A stretch of DNA of 45,138 nt, from assembly GCF_019266065.1 (NCBI RefSeq), contig NZ_LPNR01000078.1:1-45138 (forward strand). The letters are read 5' to 3'. This document shows positions 19,072-26,938 of the stretch, piece after piece. The notes beneath the pieces were generated by a model, which saw only the letters and a list, made by a program, of their open reading frames with translations, was not told the DNA's origin and ran no database searches. The DNA comes from Nocardia sp. MH4 (GTDB taxonomy: Bacteria > Actinomycetota > Actinomycetes > Mycobacteriales > Mycobacteriaceae). A program made the position numbers and the translations under genes. Position 1 is the first letter of the stretch. The number at the start of each line of letters is the position of its first letter.

Positions 19072-20202
19072 TCACATCACCGCGATGATGATCGCGATCA
19101 GGATGACCAGGCCGATCAGCACGCCGGCGCCGATGGCCAGCGGCGCCCCGTTGGGCAGGTTGTCGACGAAGCTGCCGCTGCGCTGGGCCGGTGCCTGGGC
19201 GGCGGCCAGCGGGGCGCGCTGCGGGCGCGGCAGCGGGGCGGAATGCGGGCTGCGCAGGCCGCTGGCGGAGTTGCGGGCGGCCCAGGACGGGATGGTGCCG
19301 TCCTCGGTGCGCAGCGGCACGCCGAGGATGTAGGCGGCGGTGCCGGGGCCGAAGGCGGCGGTGAGGATCTCGTCGCGCGCCTGGGCCATCGTCGGGCGGC
19401 GCTGCGGGGCCGGTTCGAGCATGTGCAGCAGCGGCTGGGTCAGGATGCCGCTGCGGCTGGGCGGGATGATCCGGCCCATCGCGGCCCGGGTGACGACATC
19501 GTTCTCGTCGTCGTCGAAACCGAACGGCGGCTGGCCCTCCAGCGCGGTGTAGAGCGTGGCGCCGAGGGAGAACACGTCGCTGGCCTCGGTGGGCTGGGCG
19601 CCGCGGGCGACCTCGGGCGGCAGGTAGGCGGGGGTGCCGGTGATGGTGCCTTCCGGGTCGTCGCCGTGGGTGTCGCCCGCGCCGCGCGAGATGCCGAAGT
19701 CGCTGAGCTTGGCCTTGCCGAGATCGGGACCGCGATCGGCGACGAGGATGTTGCCCGGCTTGATGTCGCGGTGCACGATGCCTGCGGCGTGCGCGGCGGC
19801 GAGCGCGTCGGCCACCTGCGCGCCGATCTGGGCGACCTCGACCGCGGGCAGCGTGTCGAACAGCGTGAGCGCCTTGGCCACGCTGCGCGAGGGTAAGTAC
19901 TCCATGACGAGCCAGGGTTCGCCCGCCTCGATCACCACGTCGTAGACGGCGATCGCGTGCTCGTGCGACAGCTTGGCCGCCACCCGGCCCTCGTGCACGA
20001 TGCTGCTGCGGATGCGCTCGGCCTCGGCCTCGCTCAATCCCGCCGTGGAGAGCACCTGCTTGATCGCGACCTCACGGTTCAGCAACCGGTCCGTCGCGAG
20101 CCAGACCGCGCCCATGCCACCGCCGCCCAATTTCGACTGCAGGCGGTAGCGACCCGCGACGAGGTAGTCGGGGCCGATATGGGGACGAGCACGTTCGGTC
20201 AC
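19072..20202 (-). CDS. Serine/threonine protein kinase with C-terminal membrane anchor
   Basis: This 376-residue Hanks-type kinase has the glycine loop KLGGGGMGAVW, the catalytic Lys in VAIKQV, the HRDIKPGNI catalytic loop, DFGISR and the activation-segment end PAYLPPE. A Pro/Ala-rich juxtamembrane linker (about 290-350) leads to one C-terminal helix (IGAGVLIGLVILIAIIIAV) with almost nothing outside, so there is no PASTA or other sensor domain. GTG 20202 is chosen because a minus-strand TACCCT lies 7 bp upstream, a leaderless arrangement; the longer upstream open frame has no family similarity. The substrate is unknown. The adjacent envelope-stress regulator and the divergent imuA' are not obvious partners. 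Confidence 0.92.
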   Translation of the reverse strand: MTERARPHIGPDYLVAGRYRLQSKLGGGGMGAVWLATDRLLNREVAIKQVLSTAGLSEAEAERIRSSIVHEGRVAAKLSHEHAIAVYDVVIEAGEPWLVMEYLPSRSVAKALTLFDTLPAVEVAQIGAQVADALAAAHAAGIVHRDIKPGNILVADRGPDLGKAKLSDFGISRGAGDTHGDDPEGTITGTPAYLPPEVARGAQPTEASDVFSLGATLYTALEGQPPFGFDDDENDVVTRAAMGRIIPPSRSGILTQPLLHMLEPAPQRRPTMAQARDEILTAAFGPGTAAYILGVPLRTEDGTIPSWAARNSASGLRSPHSAPLPRPQRAPLAAAQAPAQRSGSFVDNLPNGAPLAIGAGVLIGLVILIAIIIAVM

Positions 20203-20311
20203 GGGTGCGAGGGTAGTCGAATATGCCGATGACTGGCCGGTATCACGACGCGCGGGTATAAGGGGGCCCGCTGTGGACACGGGGCGGGGGTGGGTGTCAC
20301 CCTGGTCGCGA

Positions 20312-20327
20312 TCGAACGTATATTCGA
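20312..20327 (+). promoter_or_regulatory. LexA (SOS) box upstream of imuA'
   Basis: TCGAACGTATATTCGA matches the actinobacterial SOS consensus TCGAAC-N4-GTTCGA at 11 of 12 fixed positions. It lies 86 bp before the imuA' start, as expected for DNA-damage induction of the mutasome genes. Confidence 0.8.
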
Positions 20328-20413
20328 ATACGATCGATAGCTGAAACGGTGCTGCCGTTCCGGTGCCGGGCGGTTCTCCGCTCGCGGGTCCATCGTGGAA
20401 GTAGGTGGTGTTG

Positions 20414-21163
20414 ATGGGTTCGGATGCGTTGTCGCCCGAGGTGGCGGCCCGGGCGCGCACGCTCGACGAACTGCGCAGGCGGATGGCCGCGGTACCGGGC
20501 CGAGGCGAGTCCGCCACCGGGCACATCCCCCGTGAACAGCCATTACGTCGCGATCTGTTGCCGGTGCCCGCGCCGCTCGCCGAACTGTTGCCCGAGGGTG
20601 GCCTGCCCAAGGGTGCCGTGGTCGCCTATACCGGCGCGCACTCGTTGCTGTCCGGTCTGCTCGCCGCGGTGACCGGAGCCGGTGGCCACGCCGCGGTGGT
20701 CGGCCTGCCCCGGCTGGGTTTGCTGGCCGCCGCCGAGATGGGCGCGCAGCTGTCCCGGCTGGCCGTGATCCCCGATCCCGGCCCCGATCCGGGCGAGGTG
20801 GCCGCCGTCCTGCTCGACGGCCTCGATCTGGTCGTCCTCGGGCTCGACGGCGTCGCCGTCCCACCCGCCCGCTGCCGGGTCCTCGCCGCCCGCGCCCGCA
20901 ACCGCGGCGCCACCCTGGTCGTCGCGGGCGGTACCTGGACCAATCCGTCGCTGCGCCTGGACACCCGCGTCACCGGCTATCGCGGTCTCGGCCCGGGCCG
21001 CGGCCGCCTGCGTTCGGTCTGCCTGGACGTGCGCGTCAGCGCCAAGGCGGGCCCACCCCGGCACGGCCGGATAGACCTGTGCGCCAAGGCCGGTCGCACC
21101 GAATGGCTCGCCCGCGAAGCGGAGACCCGCGCGGCGGCCGACCTGCGGGAGGCCGTGTCGTGA
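20414..21163 (+). CDS. imuA': ImuA'-type mutasome protein
   Basis: This 249-residue RecA-like protein without an obvious Walker A motif corresponds by position and sequence to Rv3395c, the ImuA' accessory of the mycobacterial DNA-damage mutasome. Visible segments are LPEGGLPKGAVVAYTG, LLAAVTGAGGHAAVVGLPRLG, DGLDLVVLGLDGV and RARNRGATLVVAGGTW. It is thought to assemble with ImuB and DnaE2 for translesion synthesis. ATG 20414 is preferred; an in-frame GTG three codons upstream is possible. An SOS box lies 86 bp upstream. imuB begins 271 bp downstream, an unusual gap for a pair that is normally tightly linked. Confidence 0.87.
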   Translation: MGSDALSPEVAARARTLDELRRRMAAVPGRGESATGHIPREQPLRRDLLPVPAPLAELLPEGGLPKGAVVAYTGAHSLLSGLLAAVTGAGGHAAVVGLPRLGLLAAAEMGAQLSRLAVIPDPGPDPGEVAAVLLDGLDLVVLGLDGVAVPPARCRVLAARARNRGATLVVAGGTWTNPSLRLDTRVTGYRGLGPGRGRLRSVCLDVRVSAKAGPPRHGRIDLCAKAGRTEWLAREAETRAAADLREAVS

Positions 21164-21434
21164 CCGGCCGGCGGCGGCCATCCGGTCAGGCGCCGATCGC
21201 CTGCCCGACGGCCCCGCCGAGCCCGGGCCGCCGCACGGCGGCTCGACCGATCACGGTGTGCCCCGAGCCCGCGACGACAGTGGCGACGGCGCCGAGGCTG
21301 TCATCGGCCTCGACCGGTGGTTCCGCGCCGGAGCCGCGTCCCGGCGGTCGGCCGGGGCGGTTCCCCCGCCGGTGGCGAACGCTGACCAGCGGTGGACATC
21401 CGGCCGCCGACGGTCGTCGCGTCGGGGACAGCCG
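21164..21434 (+). other. GC-rich spacer between imuA' and imuB
   Basis: This 271-bp stretch is open in the imuB frame back to ATG 21258, but the extra 59 residues are Arg/Pro/Ser-rich and do not resemble ImuB. No promoter, SOS box or hairpin stands out. It could hold a longer ImuB N-terminus or be an untranslated linker. Confidence 0.3.
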
Positions 21435-23006
21435 ATGACGCGGGCCGAGCGCGTGCTGGCGTTGCTGTGTCCGGACTGGCCCGCGGTGGCGGCGGCCGCG
21501 GCGGCGGGGGTGCCCGCGGATCGTCCGGTGGCGGTGCTGCACGGGAACCGGGTGGTGTCGGCGTCGGCGATCGCCAGGGCCGAGGGTGTGCGCGAGGGCG
21601 TGACCCGCAGGGAGGCGCAGTCGCGCTGCCCCGATCTGGTGGTCGCCCAGGCCGATCCGGACCGGGACGCCCGGCTGTTCGAACCGATCGCCTGCGCGGT
21701 CGACGCGACGGTGCCCGGTGTCGAAGTGCTGCGCCCTGGCCTGCTGGTGCTCGGCGCGCGGGGCGTCACCAGGTTTTTCGGTTCCGAGGAAGCGGCGGCG
21801 GTCCAGCTGATCGACGCCGTGGCGGTGGCGGGCGCCGAGGCCCAGATCGGCATCGCCGACGCCCTGTCGACCGCGGTGCTCGCGGCCCGCCGCGCCGCGT
21901 TCGTCCCGGTCGGCGGCGGCGCCCGCTATCTGGCGCCGCTCCCGGTGGCCGAGCTGGCGGCCGAATCCGCGCTGGCCCCGCCGGAACGCGCCGATCTGGT
22001 CGACCTGTTGCACCGCTTGGGATTACGCCGGGTCGGCGACTTCGCCCGGCTCGCCCCCGCCGACGTCGCCTCCCGCTTCGGCGCCGACGCGGTGCTGGCC
22101 CACCGCCTCGCCCGCGCCCTGCCGGAGCGGGCGCCCTCCGCGCGCAGGCCACCGCCGGAGCTGAGCGTCGACCTCGACTGCGATCCGCCGATCGACCGGG
22201 TCGACGCCGCCGCTTTCGCCGGCCGCACCCTCGCGACCCGGTTGCACACCGCCCTCACCGCCGCGGGTGTCGCCTGCACCCGGCTGGCCGTCACCGCGCG
22301 CACCGAGGCGGGGGAGGAACTCTCGCGGATCTGGCGCTGCGCGCGCCCGCTCACCCCGCTCGACACCGCCGACCGCATCCGCTGGCAGCTCGACGGCTGG
22401 CTCACCCATCGCGATCGCCCGACCGCGCCGATCGTCGCGCTGCGCCTGGAACCGGTCGAGGTGGTCGCGGCGGGCGCGCTGCAACTCGGCCTGTGGGGCG
22501 GGGAGGGCGAGGAGACCGAACGGGCCCGCCGCGCGCTGGTCCGGGTGCAGGGCCTGCTCGGCGGCGAAGCGGTGCGCGTCGGCGTGCTCAGCGGCGGGCG
22601 CGGTCCCGCCGAGCGGATCACCATGATCGCCCTCGGCGACGAGCTCACCCCGGCCACCGACCCGTCTCAGCCCTGGCCCGGCCGGCTCCCCGAGCCCGCG
22701 CCGACACTGCTGCTCCTGCACCGGCCCATCGTGCACCTGACCGCCGCCGACGGCACCGCCGTCGAGGTCACCGACCGCGGCCTGTTCACCGCCGACCCGG
22801 CCCGCCTGCACTGGGGTCGCAGGCAGTGGGCACTGCTCGGCTGGGCGGGCCCGTGGCCGGTGGACGAGCGCTGGTGGGCCGCCGCCGAGCAGGCGGGTCC
22901 GGCCGCCCGCGCCCAGGTCCAGCTCGACGCCGAACCCACCGAGATCAGGGCCGTGCTGCTCGTCTACGACGCCGCCGCCTGGCACGCCGAGGGCGTCTAC
23001 GAATGA
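21435..23006 (+). CDS. imuB: ImuB, Y-family polymerase-like mutasome hub
   Basis: This 523-residue Y-family polymerase homologue matches Rv3394c. It starts MTRAERVLALLCPDWP and contains the finger/palm-like GVREGVTRREAQSRCP, ARFF-type GVTRFFGSEEAA, the helix-hairpin-helix region LHRLGLRRVGDFARL and the conserved GGRGPAERIT followed by WPGRLPEPAPTLL. The acidic catalytic residues of active Y-family enzymes are not evident, in line with ImuB acting as an adaptor that binds the beta clamp and recruits ImuA' and DnaE2. LQLGLWGG in the C-terminal half fits the place of a clamp-binding motif. ATG 21435 has a gggga 8 bp upstream. Confidence 0.93.
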   Translation: MTRAERVLALLCPDWPAVAAAAAAGVPADRPVAVLHGNRVVSASAIARAEGVREGVTRREAQSRCPDLVVAQADPDRDARLFEPIACAVDATVPGVEVLRPGLLVLGARGVTRFFGSEEAAAVQLIDAVAVAGAEAQIGIADALSTAVLAARRAAFVPVGGGARYLAPLPVAELAAESALAPPERADLVDLLHRLGLRRVGDFARLAPADVASRFGADAVLAHRLARALPERAPSARRPPPELSVDLDCDPPIDRVDAAAFAGRTLATRLHTALTAAGVACTRLAVTARTEAGEELSRIWRCARPLTPLDTADRIRWQLDGWLTHRDRPTAPIVALRLEPVEVVAAGALQLGLWGGEGEETERARRALVRVQGLLGGEAVRVGVLSGGRGPAERITMIALGDELTPATDPSQPWPGRLPEPAPTLLLLHRPIVHLTAADGTAVEVTDRGLFTADPARLHWGRRQWALLGWAGPWPVDERWWAAAEQAGPAARAQVQLDAEPTEIRAVLLVYDAAAWHAEGVYE

Positions 23007-23106
23007 CCGAACACAGGGTGCCCTTACCGCTGGCTCCGGCGCCGGTTCTACAGTGAAACGACGCCTGTTCCGGATCGGCCGGACATCGGTCGTGGAAGGA
23101 GCCGTC

Positions 23107-24030
23107 ATGAACCCGTTCGAGAGCATGTCGTGCTCGGTGGCCGCGACGGAGCTGTCCCTGCTCGGCACCGCGGCGCATGTCACCGGCTGGCTGTGCATCG
23201 AGCATCCCGGTGCCTGGGGCCACGACGTGATCGGTGACGAGGTGCTCGGCCCGGAGATCACCGCCGAACTGGCCGCCCGCACCACCGCCGCGAAGGTCCG
23301 CCCGACCCTCATCCGCCGTCCCGGCCGCAACGAGTTCACCGGCACCCGCACCGTGCTGCTGGTCAGCTCGCGCCCCGAGGGTTCCTGGTGCGAGCGGTTC
23401 GAGATCACCGACCTGCGTCAGCTCCTCGACATCGACCTGCATCTGGTCGACGGCCCACCGCCGGGAATCGGTGCGCGCGTGGACGAGCCGCTGGTCCTGG
23501 TGTGCGCGCACGGCAAACGCGACCAGTGCTGCGCCCGGCTCGGCCGCCCGATCGCCGCCACCCTGGGCGCCGCCCATCCCGACCGCGTCTGGGAGGCCTC
23601 GCACACCGGCGGCCACCGCTTCGCCCCCGCCGTCGTCCTGCTCCCGTCCGGTCTCACCTACGGCCGCGTCGACGCCGACGCCGCCGAGGCCATGCTCGCC
23701 GCCGCCGACACCGGCGCCGTCTCGCTCACCGGCCTGCGCGGCCGCAGCTGCTACGACCCGATCGGCCAGCTCGCCGAAGTCGCTGTCCGCGAGCGGTTCC
23801 CGGCCCTGCCCGCCGACGCCCTGGTCGTCGAGCCCGATTCGAGCCACACCGCCGACCCGACCCTGGCCGGCGCCGCCGTCGTCACCCATCGCGACGGCCG
23901 CCGCTGGCGCGTCACCGCCCGCACGGTCCCCGCTCCGCCCCGCAAGGCCAGCTGTGGCGGCGCGCCGAAACCGGCCACCTACCTGGAAACCGCCGCGGTG
24001 GAGGAACTGTCAGTGCAGGCGCACCGGTAG
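23107..24030 (+). CDS. Sucrase/ferredoxin-like family protein
   Basis: This 307-residue protein belongs to the sucrase/ferredoxin-like (thioredoxin-fold ferredoxin) family. The conserved segments CAHGKRDQCCARLGRP and ASHTGGHRFAP are visible at about residues 136-180, and a late CGGAPKPATYLE adds another cysteine. In the family, Cys and His residues of these motifs are thought to hold a [2Fe-2S] cluster. The substrate is unknown. ATG 23107 has ggaagga 6 bp upstream; TACAGT at 23049-23054 may be the -10 box. Its 3' end overlaps the convergent P450 gene by 21 bp. A role as P450 electron donor is possible but unproven. Confidence 0.85.
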   Translation: MNPFESMSCSVAATELSLLGTAAHVTGWLCIEHPGAWGHDVIGDEVLGPEITAELAARTTAAKVRPTLIRRPGRNEFTGTRTVLLVSSRPEGSWCERFEITDLRQLLDIDLHLVDGPPPGIGARVDEPLVLVCAHGKRDQCCARLGRPIAATLGAAHPDRVWEASHTGGHRFAPAVVLLPSGLTYGRVDADAAEAMLAAADTGAVSLTGLRGRSCYDPIGQLAEVAVRERFPALPADALVVEPDSSHTADPTLAGAAVVTHRDGRRWRVTARTVPAPPRKASCGGAPKPATYLETAAVEELSVQAHR

Positions 24031-25230
24031 TTCGGTCAGTCCGCGGATGAGGGTGCTCGTCTGATACCGCGGATCGTGGGCGTCGGGGGCGAGCGTCAGG
24101 GCGGGGAAACGGGAAAGCAGCGCGGTGAAGGCGATCTCGGCCTCCAGCCGGGCCAGCGGCGCGCCGACACAGAAATGGATGCCGTGGCCGAAGGCGAGGT
24201 GGCCGTTCGCCGCGCCGTCGACCCGGAGATCGTCGGGGTCGGGGAACCGGTGCGGGTCACGGTTGGCCGCGACGAGCGCGACGTGGACGAACTCGCCCGC
24301 GGGAATCTCGATGTCGCCCACCGTGATCGGCTCGGCCGTGACGCGCTCGGTGGACATGTTCACCGGGCCGTCGAAGCGCAGGAACTCCTCGACCGCCGCG
24401 GGCACGCCGGCGGGATCGTCGAGCAGCGCCCGCCACTGTTCGGGCGCGCGCAGGAGCGCGAGGGTGCCGTTGCCGATCAGATTGACCGTGGTCTCGTGTC
24501 CGGCGACGAGCAGCAGGAACGCCATCGCCACCAGCTCCTGGTCGGTGAGGCGGTCGCCGTCGTCGTCGGCGAGCACCAGCCGCGAGAGCAGATCGTCGGC
24601 GGGCCGCTCCTGCTTGGCGCGCACCAGGTCCGACAGGTAGGTGTGCATCTCGATCGCGGCGGTGGCGCCGTCCTGGGTGAGCCGGTGCACGCCGACGAGC
24701 AGTCGGGTCCAGGCCTGGAAACGGTCGCGGTCCGCGAACGGCACGCCCAGCAGCTCGCAGATCACCGCCACCGGAAGCGGAGTGGCGAAGGCGGCCATCA
24801 GGTCTACCTCGTCCTCGGCGGCGAATCCGTCGAGCAGCGCGTCGGTGATCTCCTGGATGCGCGGTCGCAGCACCGCCACCTGCCGGGTGGTGAAGGCCTT
24901 GTTCACCAGTTTGCGCAGCCGGGTGTGCCCCGGCTCGTCGGTGTTGAGCATGTGATCGGACAGCACCAGCGCCCGGCTGTCGACCAGTGTCCCCGTCCGG
25001 CTCGCCATGGTCGCCGCGAGTTCCGCGATGCCCTTGTGCAGCCGTGAATCCGCCAGCAGGGCCCGGCCCACCGCGTAGTCGAGGACCACCCACCGGACGA
25101 TGTTGTCCGGAAACCGCACCCGATGCACGATCCCGCGCTCCCGCCATCGGCGATAGTAGGAGTGCGGATCGTCGTAGAAATCGTTACCGATGGTCTCGAC
25201 CGTCGCAGGGCCCGAGTGATTCGCCGCCAT
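24010..25230 (-). CDS. Cytochrome P450
   Basis: This 406-residue soluble bacterial P450 has the I-helix oxygen-binding motif LLLVAGHETTVNL, the K-helix ExxR in VEEFLRF, and the haem-binding loop FGHGIHFCVGAPLAR with proximal Cys354. It resembles CYP107-type and related actinobacterial enzymes; the substrate cannot be told. A minus-strand TAGCCT sits six bases before the ATG, suggesting leaderless transcription, although ggag also lies just upstream. It follows a short-chain dehydrogenase on the same strand at 82 bp, so the two may act on one substrate. Its 3' end overlaps the ferredoxin-like gene. Confidence 0.95.
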   Translation of the reverse strand: MAANHSGPATVETIGNDFYDDPHSYYRRWRERGIVHRVRFPDNIVRWVVLDYAVGRALLADSRLHKGIAELAATMASRTGTLVDSRALVLSDHMLNTDEPGHTRLRKLVNKAFTTRQVAVLRPRIQEITDALLDGFAAEDEVDLMAAFATPLPVAVICELLGVPFADRDRFQAWTRLLVGVHRLTQDGATAAIEMHTYLSDLVRAKQERPADDLLSRLVLADDDGDRLTDQELVAMAFLLLVAGHETTVNLIGNGTLALLRAPEQWRALLDDPAGVPAAVEEFLRFDGPVNMSTERVTAEPITVGDIEIPAGEFVHVALVAANRDPHRFPDPDDLRVDGAANGHLAFGHGIHFCVGAPLARLEAEIAFTALLSRFPALTLAPDAHDPRYQTSTLIRGLTELPVRLH

Positions 25231-25312
25231 GGCTCCAGGCTACGCCGACCGCGTCGCCACGAACTCGGGAAATCGGGCGAATTCAGCTGCTACACAGTAG
25301 CTTTCGCGCGAC

Positions 25313-26284
25313 TCACCAATGGGTACCCGGCACCCAGCGCGCGGCGCGTCGCAGGGCGCTGCCGGTGGCCTTGCGCGCCGCCGACTTCGGTTTCGGCTCC
25401 GTTCGCGGCGCCGTCGGTTCGACGGCCGGTTCGGCGGGGTCGACCGATTCGCCCTTGGCGGCGGGGGAGTCCGGCAGGGCGCGGTAGTAGCGGTGCAGGA
25501 TGCGGTCGCGCAGCTTGGGGGTGAGCAGCGCGCCGTACTCGGCGAAGGTGCCGAGCGGGACGTCGATGCGCTTGGGGCGCTCGGTGAGGGCGCGGACGAT
25601 GGTGGCGGCGGCCCACTCCGGTGATTCGGAGGGGCCCTGGTCGCCACTCGGCGCGATCATCGGGGTGCGCACCAGCGGCATGTGGATGGTGGTGAAAGTG
25701 ACGCCGTCGGCCAGGGTTTCGACGGCGGCGACCTCGGTGAACTTGTCCAGCGCCGCCTTGCTGGCGAGGTAGGCGGAGAAGCGCGGGGTGGCGACCTGCA
25801 CGCCGGCGCTGGAGATGTTGACGATGTGACCGAAGCCGCGTTCGCGCATCTGCGGCAGCAGCGCCAGCGTCATCCGCAGCGCGCCGAAGTAGTTGACCGC
25901 CATGGTGCGCTCGAAGTCGTGCAGGCGATCGGTGGACCGGTGGATGGCGCGGCGGATGGACCGGCCCGCGTTGTTCACCAGCATGTCGACGTGGCCGTGC
26001 TGGTCGAGGATCGCCTCGACGGTCGACTCGACGGACTCGGCGTCGGTGACGTCGCACTGATAGCCGTGGGCTCGGCCGCCCGCGTCGACGATCTCGGCGA
26101 CCACGGCGCCCAGTTCGTCGCCGCGGCGGGCGAGGAGGAAGACCACGGCGCCCTTGTCGGCGACCGCCAGCGCGGCGGCGCGCCCGATCCCGGACGACGC
26201 GCCCGTGATCACGACATGACTGCCGGTCAGATCGTGCCGCCGCCGACCGCGACGGCCCTGTGTACCGGGAGAAACCTGTGACAT
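25313..26284 (-). CDS. Short-chain dehydrogenase/reductase
   Basis: This 323-residue classical SDR has the cofactor motif TGASSGIG, NNAG (in MLVNNAGRS), the catalytic Ser in ISSAGVQ, and YLASK with the catalytic Tyr and Lys. A C-terminal extension of about 60 residues is rich in Pro, Lys and Arg. ATG 26284 is fixed by a strong aaaggag 6 bp upstream; the much longer upstream frame is antisense to dnaE2. A perfect 9-4-9 palindrome at 26312-26333 lies just upstream and probably binds a TetR-type repressor. The P450 gene follows on the same strand. Confidence 0.93.
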   Translation of the reverse strand: MSQVSPGTQGRRGRRRHDLTGSHVVITGASSGIGRAAALAVADKGAVVFLLARRGDELGAVVAEIVDAGGRAHGYQCDVTDAESVESTVEAILDQHGHVDMLVNNAGRSIRRAIHRSTDRLHDFERTMAVNYFGALRMTLALLPQMRERGFGHIVNISSAGVQVATPRFSAYLASKAALDKFTEVAAVETLADGVTFTTIHMPLVRTPMIAPSGDQGPSESPEWAAATIVRALTERPKRIDVPLGTFAEYGALLTPKLRDRILHRYYRALPDSPAAKGESVDPAEPAVEPTAPRTEPKPKSAARKATGSALRRAARWVPGTHW

Positions 26285-26286
26285 CA

Positions 26287-26300
26287 CTGCTCCTTTGCAG
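26287..26300 (-). promoter_or_regulatory. Ribosome binding site segment of the SDR gene, shared with the DUF2236 gene
   Basis: On the minus strand the 14-mer ctgcaaaggagcag carries the Shine-Dalgarno aaaggag between complementary ctgc and gcag ends. Exactly the same 14-mer occurs at 36387-36400 in front of the DUF2236 gene. Confidence 0.6.
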
Positions 26301-26311
26301 CTCGTTCCCTC

Positions 26312-26333
26312 GAACTTACTCCAAAGTAAGTTC
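26312..26333. promoter_or_regulatory. Palindromic operator, 9-4-9
   Basis: GAACTTACT, a four-base spacer ccaa, and AGTAAGTTC form a perfect inverted repeat 28 bp upstream of the SDR start. Size and symmetry suit a TetR-family operator. No regulator gene is adjacent, so the binding protein is unknown. Confidence 0.65.
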
Positions 26334-26356
26334 CGGGACCAGGTCTGGCGAAAAAC

Positions 26357-26372
26357 TCGAAAATATGTTCGA
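26357..26372 (+). promoter_or_regulatory. LexA (SOS) box 1 upstream of the TPR-dnaE2 operon
   Basis: TCGAAAATATGTTCGA matches TCGAAC-N4-GTTCGA with one mismatch, and lies 45 bp before the predicted transcription start. Confidence 0.75.
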
Positions 26373-26389
26373 ACACCTCTCGCCAACAT

Positions 26390-26405
26390 TCGAACGTATG
26401 TGCGA
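26390..26405 (+). promoter_or_regulatory. LexA (SOS) box 2 overlapping the TPR-dnaE2 promoter
   Basis: TCGAACGTATGTGCGA matches the SOS consensus with one mismatch. It touches the -10-like GATACT at 26404-26409, so bound LexA would block RNA polymerase directly. The ATG of the next gene is 7 bases beyond the -10 box, implying a leaderless mRNA. Confidence 0.75.
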
Positions 26406-26416
26406 TACTGGGCCAC

Positions 26417-26872
26417 ATGGCGGACGATCGGATGGCGGATATCTATGCCGCGGTGCGGCTCGGCGGTGGCGACCCGGAGGCGGCGCGCGCGGCGCTGACC
26501 AGGCTCTGGGACGAGGTAGGGGAAGGCGGCGACCCGTTGCATCGCTGCGTGATCGCGCATCACCTGGCGGATGTGCAGGAGTTGCCGGAGGGCGCGCTGC
26601 TCTGGGATCAGCGGGCGCTGGCCGCGGTGTTCGGGCCGGGCGTTCCGCTGGACGAGGGACTGCGCGGATTCTTGCCCTCGCTGTATCTGAATCTGGCCGA
26701 CAGTCACCGTCGCGTCGGTGATTTCGACATGGCGCGGATGCAGCTGACCATCGCGCGCGGGCACCTGGACGTGCTCGCCAACGATGCCTACGGCGCGGTG
26801 ATCCGGTCGGGTCTGGGGCATGTGGAGGCCGCGCTGGAGTCGCAATCGATGGAGCGTTTGCCCGCGAGTTGA
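26417..26872 (+). CDS. Small TPR-like protein, first gene of the SOS-controlled dnaE2 operon
   Basis: This 151-residue, all-helical, mostly acidic protein has tetratricopeptide-like pairs, clearest at about residues 87-120 (LPSLYLNLADSHRRVGDFDM in part, then ARMQLTIARGHLD). No enzymatic motif is visible. The ATG lies 7 bp after a GATACT -10 box, so translation is probably leaderless. Two SOS boxes precede it and dnaE2 starts only 66 bp after its stop, so both should be induced together by DNA damage. TPR proteins usually mediate protein contacts, so a scaffold role in the ImuA'-ImuB-DnaE2 complex is plausible. The function is inferred only from context. Confidence 0.8.
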   Translation: MADDRMADIYAAVRLGGGDPEAARAALTRLWDEVGEGGDPLHRCVIAHHLADVQELPEGALLWDQRALAAVFGPGVPLDEGLRGFLPSLYLNLADSHRRVGDFDMARMQLTIARGHLDVLANDAYGAVIRSGLGHVEAALESQSMERLPAS

Positions 26873-26938
26873 GGGGTCGGGCAACCGCGATCGAGTGGGA
26901 GGTGCGGGTGATGCGGGGGCCGTGAGAGGAGTGGGCGC

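Noticed and set aside
21258..21434. Longer N-terminus for ImuB from ATG 21258
   Set aside because: The extra 59 residues are Arg/Ser/Pro-rich and unlike ImuB, whereas ATG 21435 gives the expected family start and has a ribosome binding site.
25278..25300. GCTAC-tgt-GTAGC dyad between the SDR and P450 genes
   Set aside because: A 5-bp stem is too weak to call a terminator, and its position does not match the likely P450 promoter well enough for an operator.
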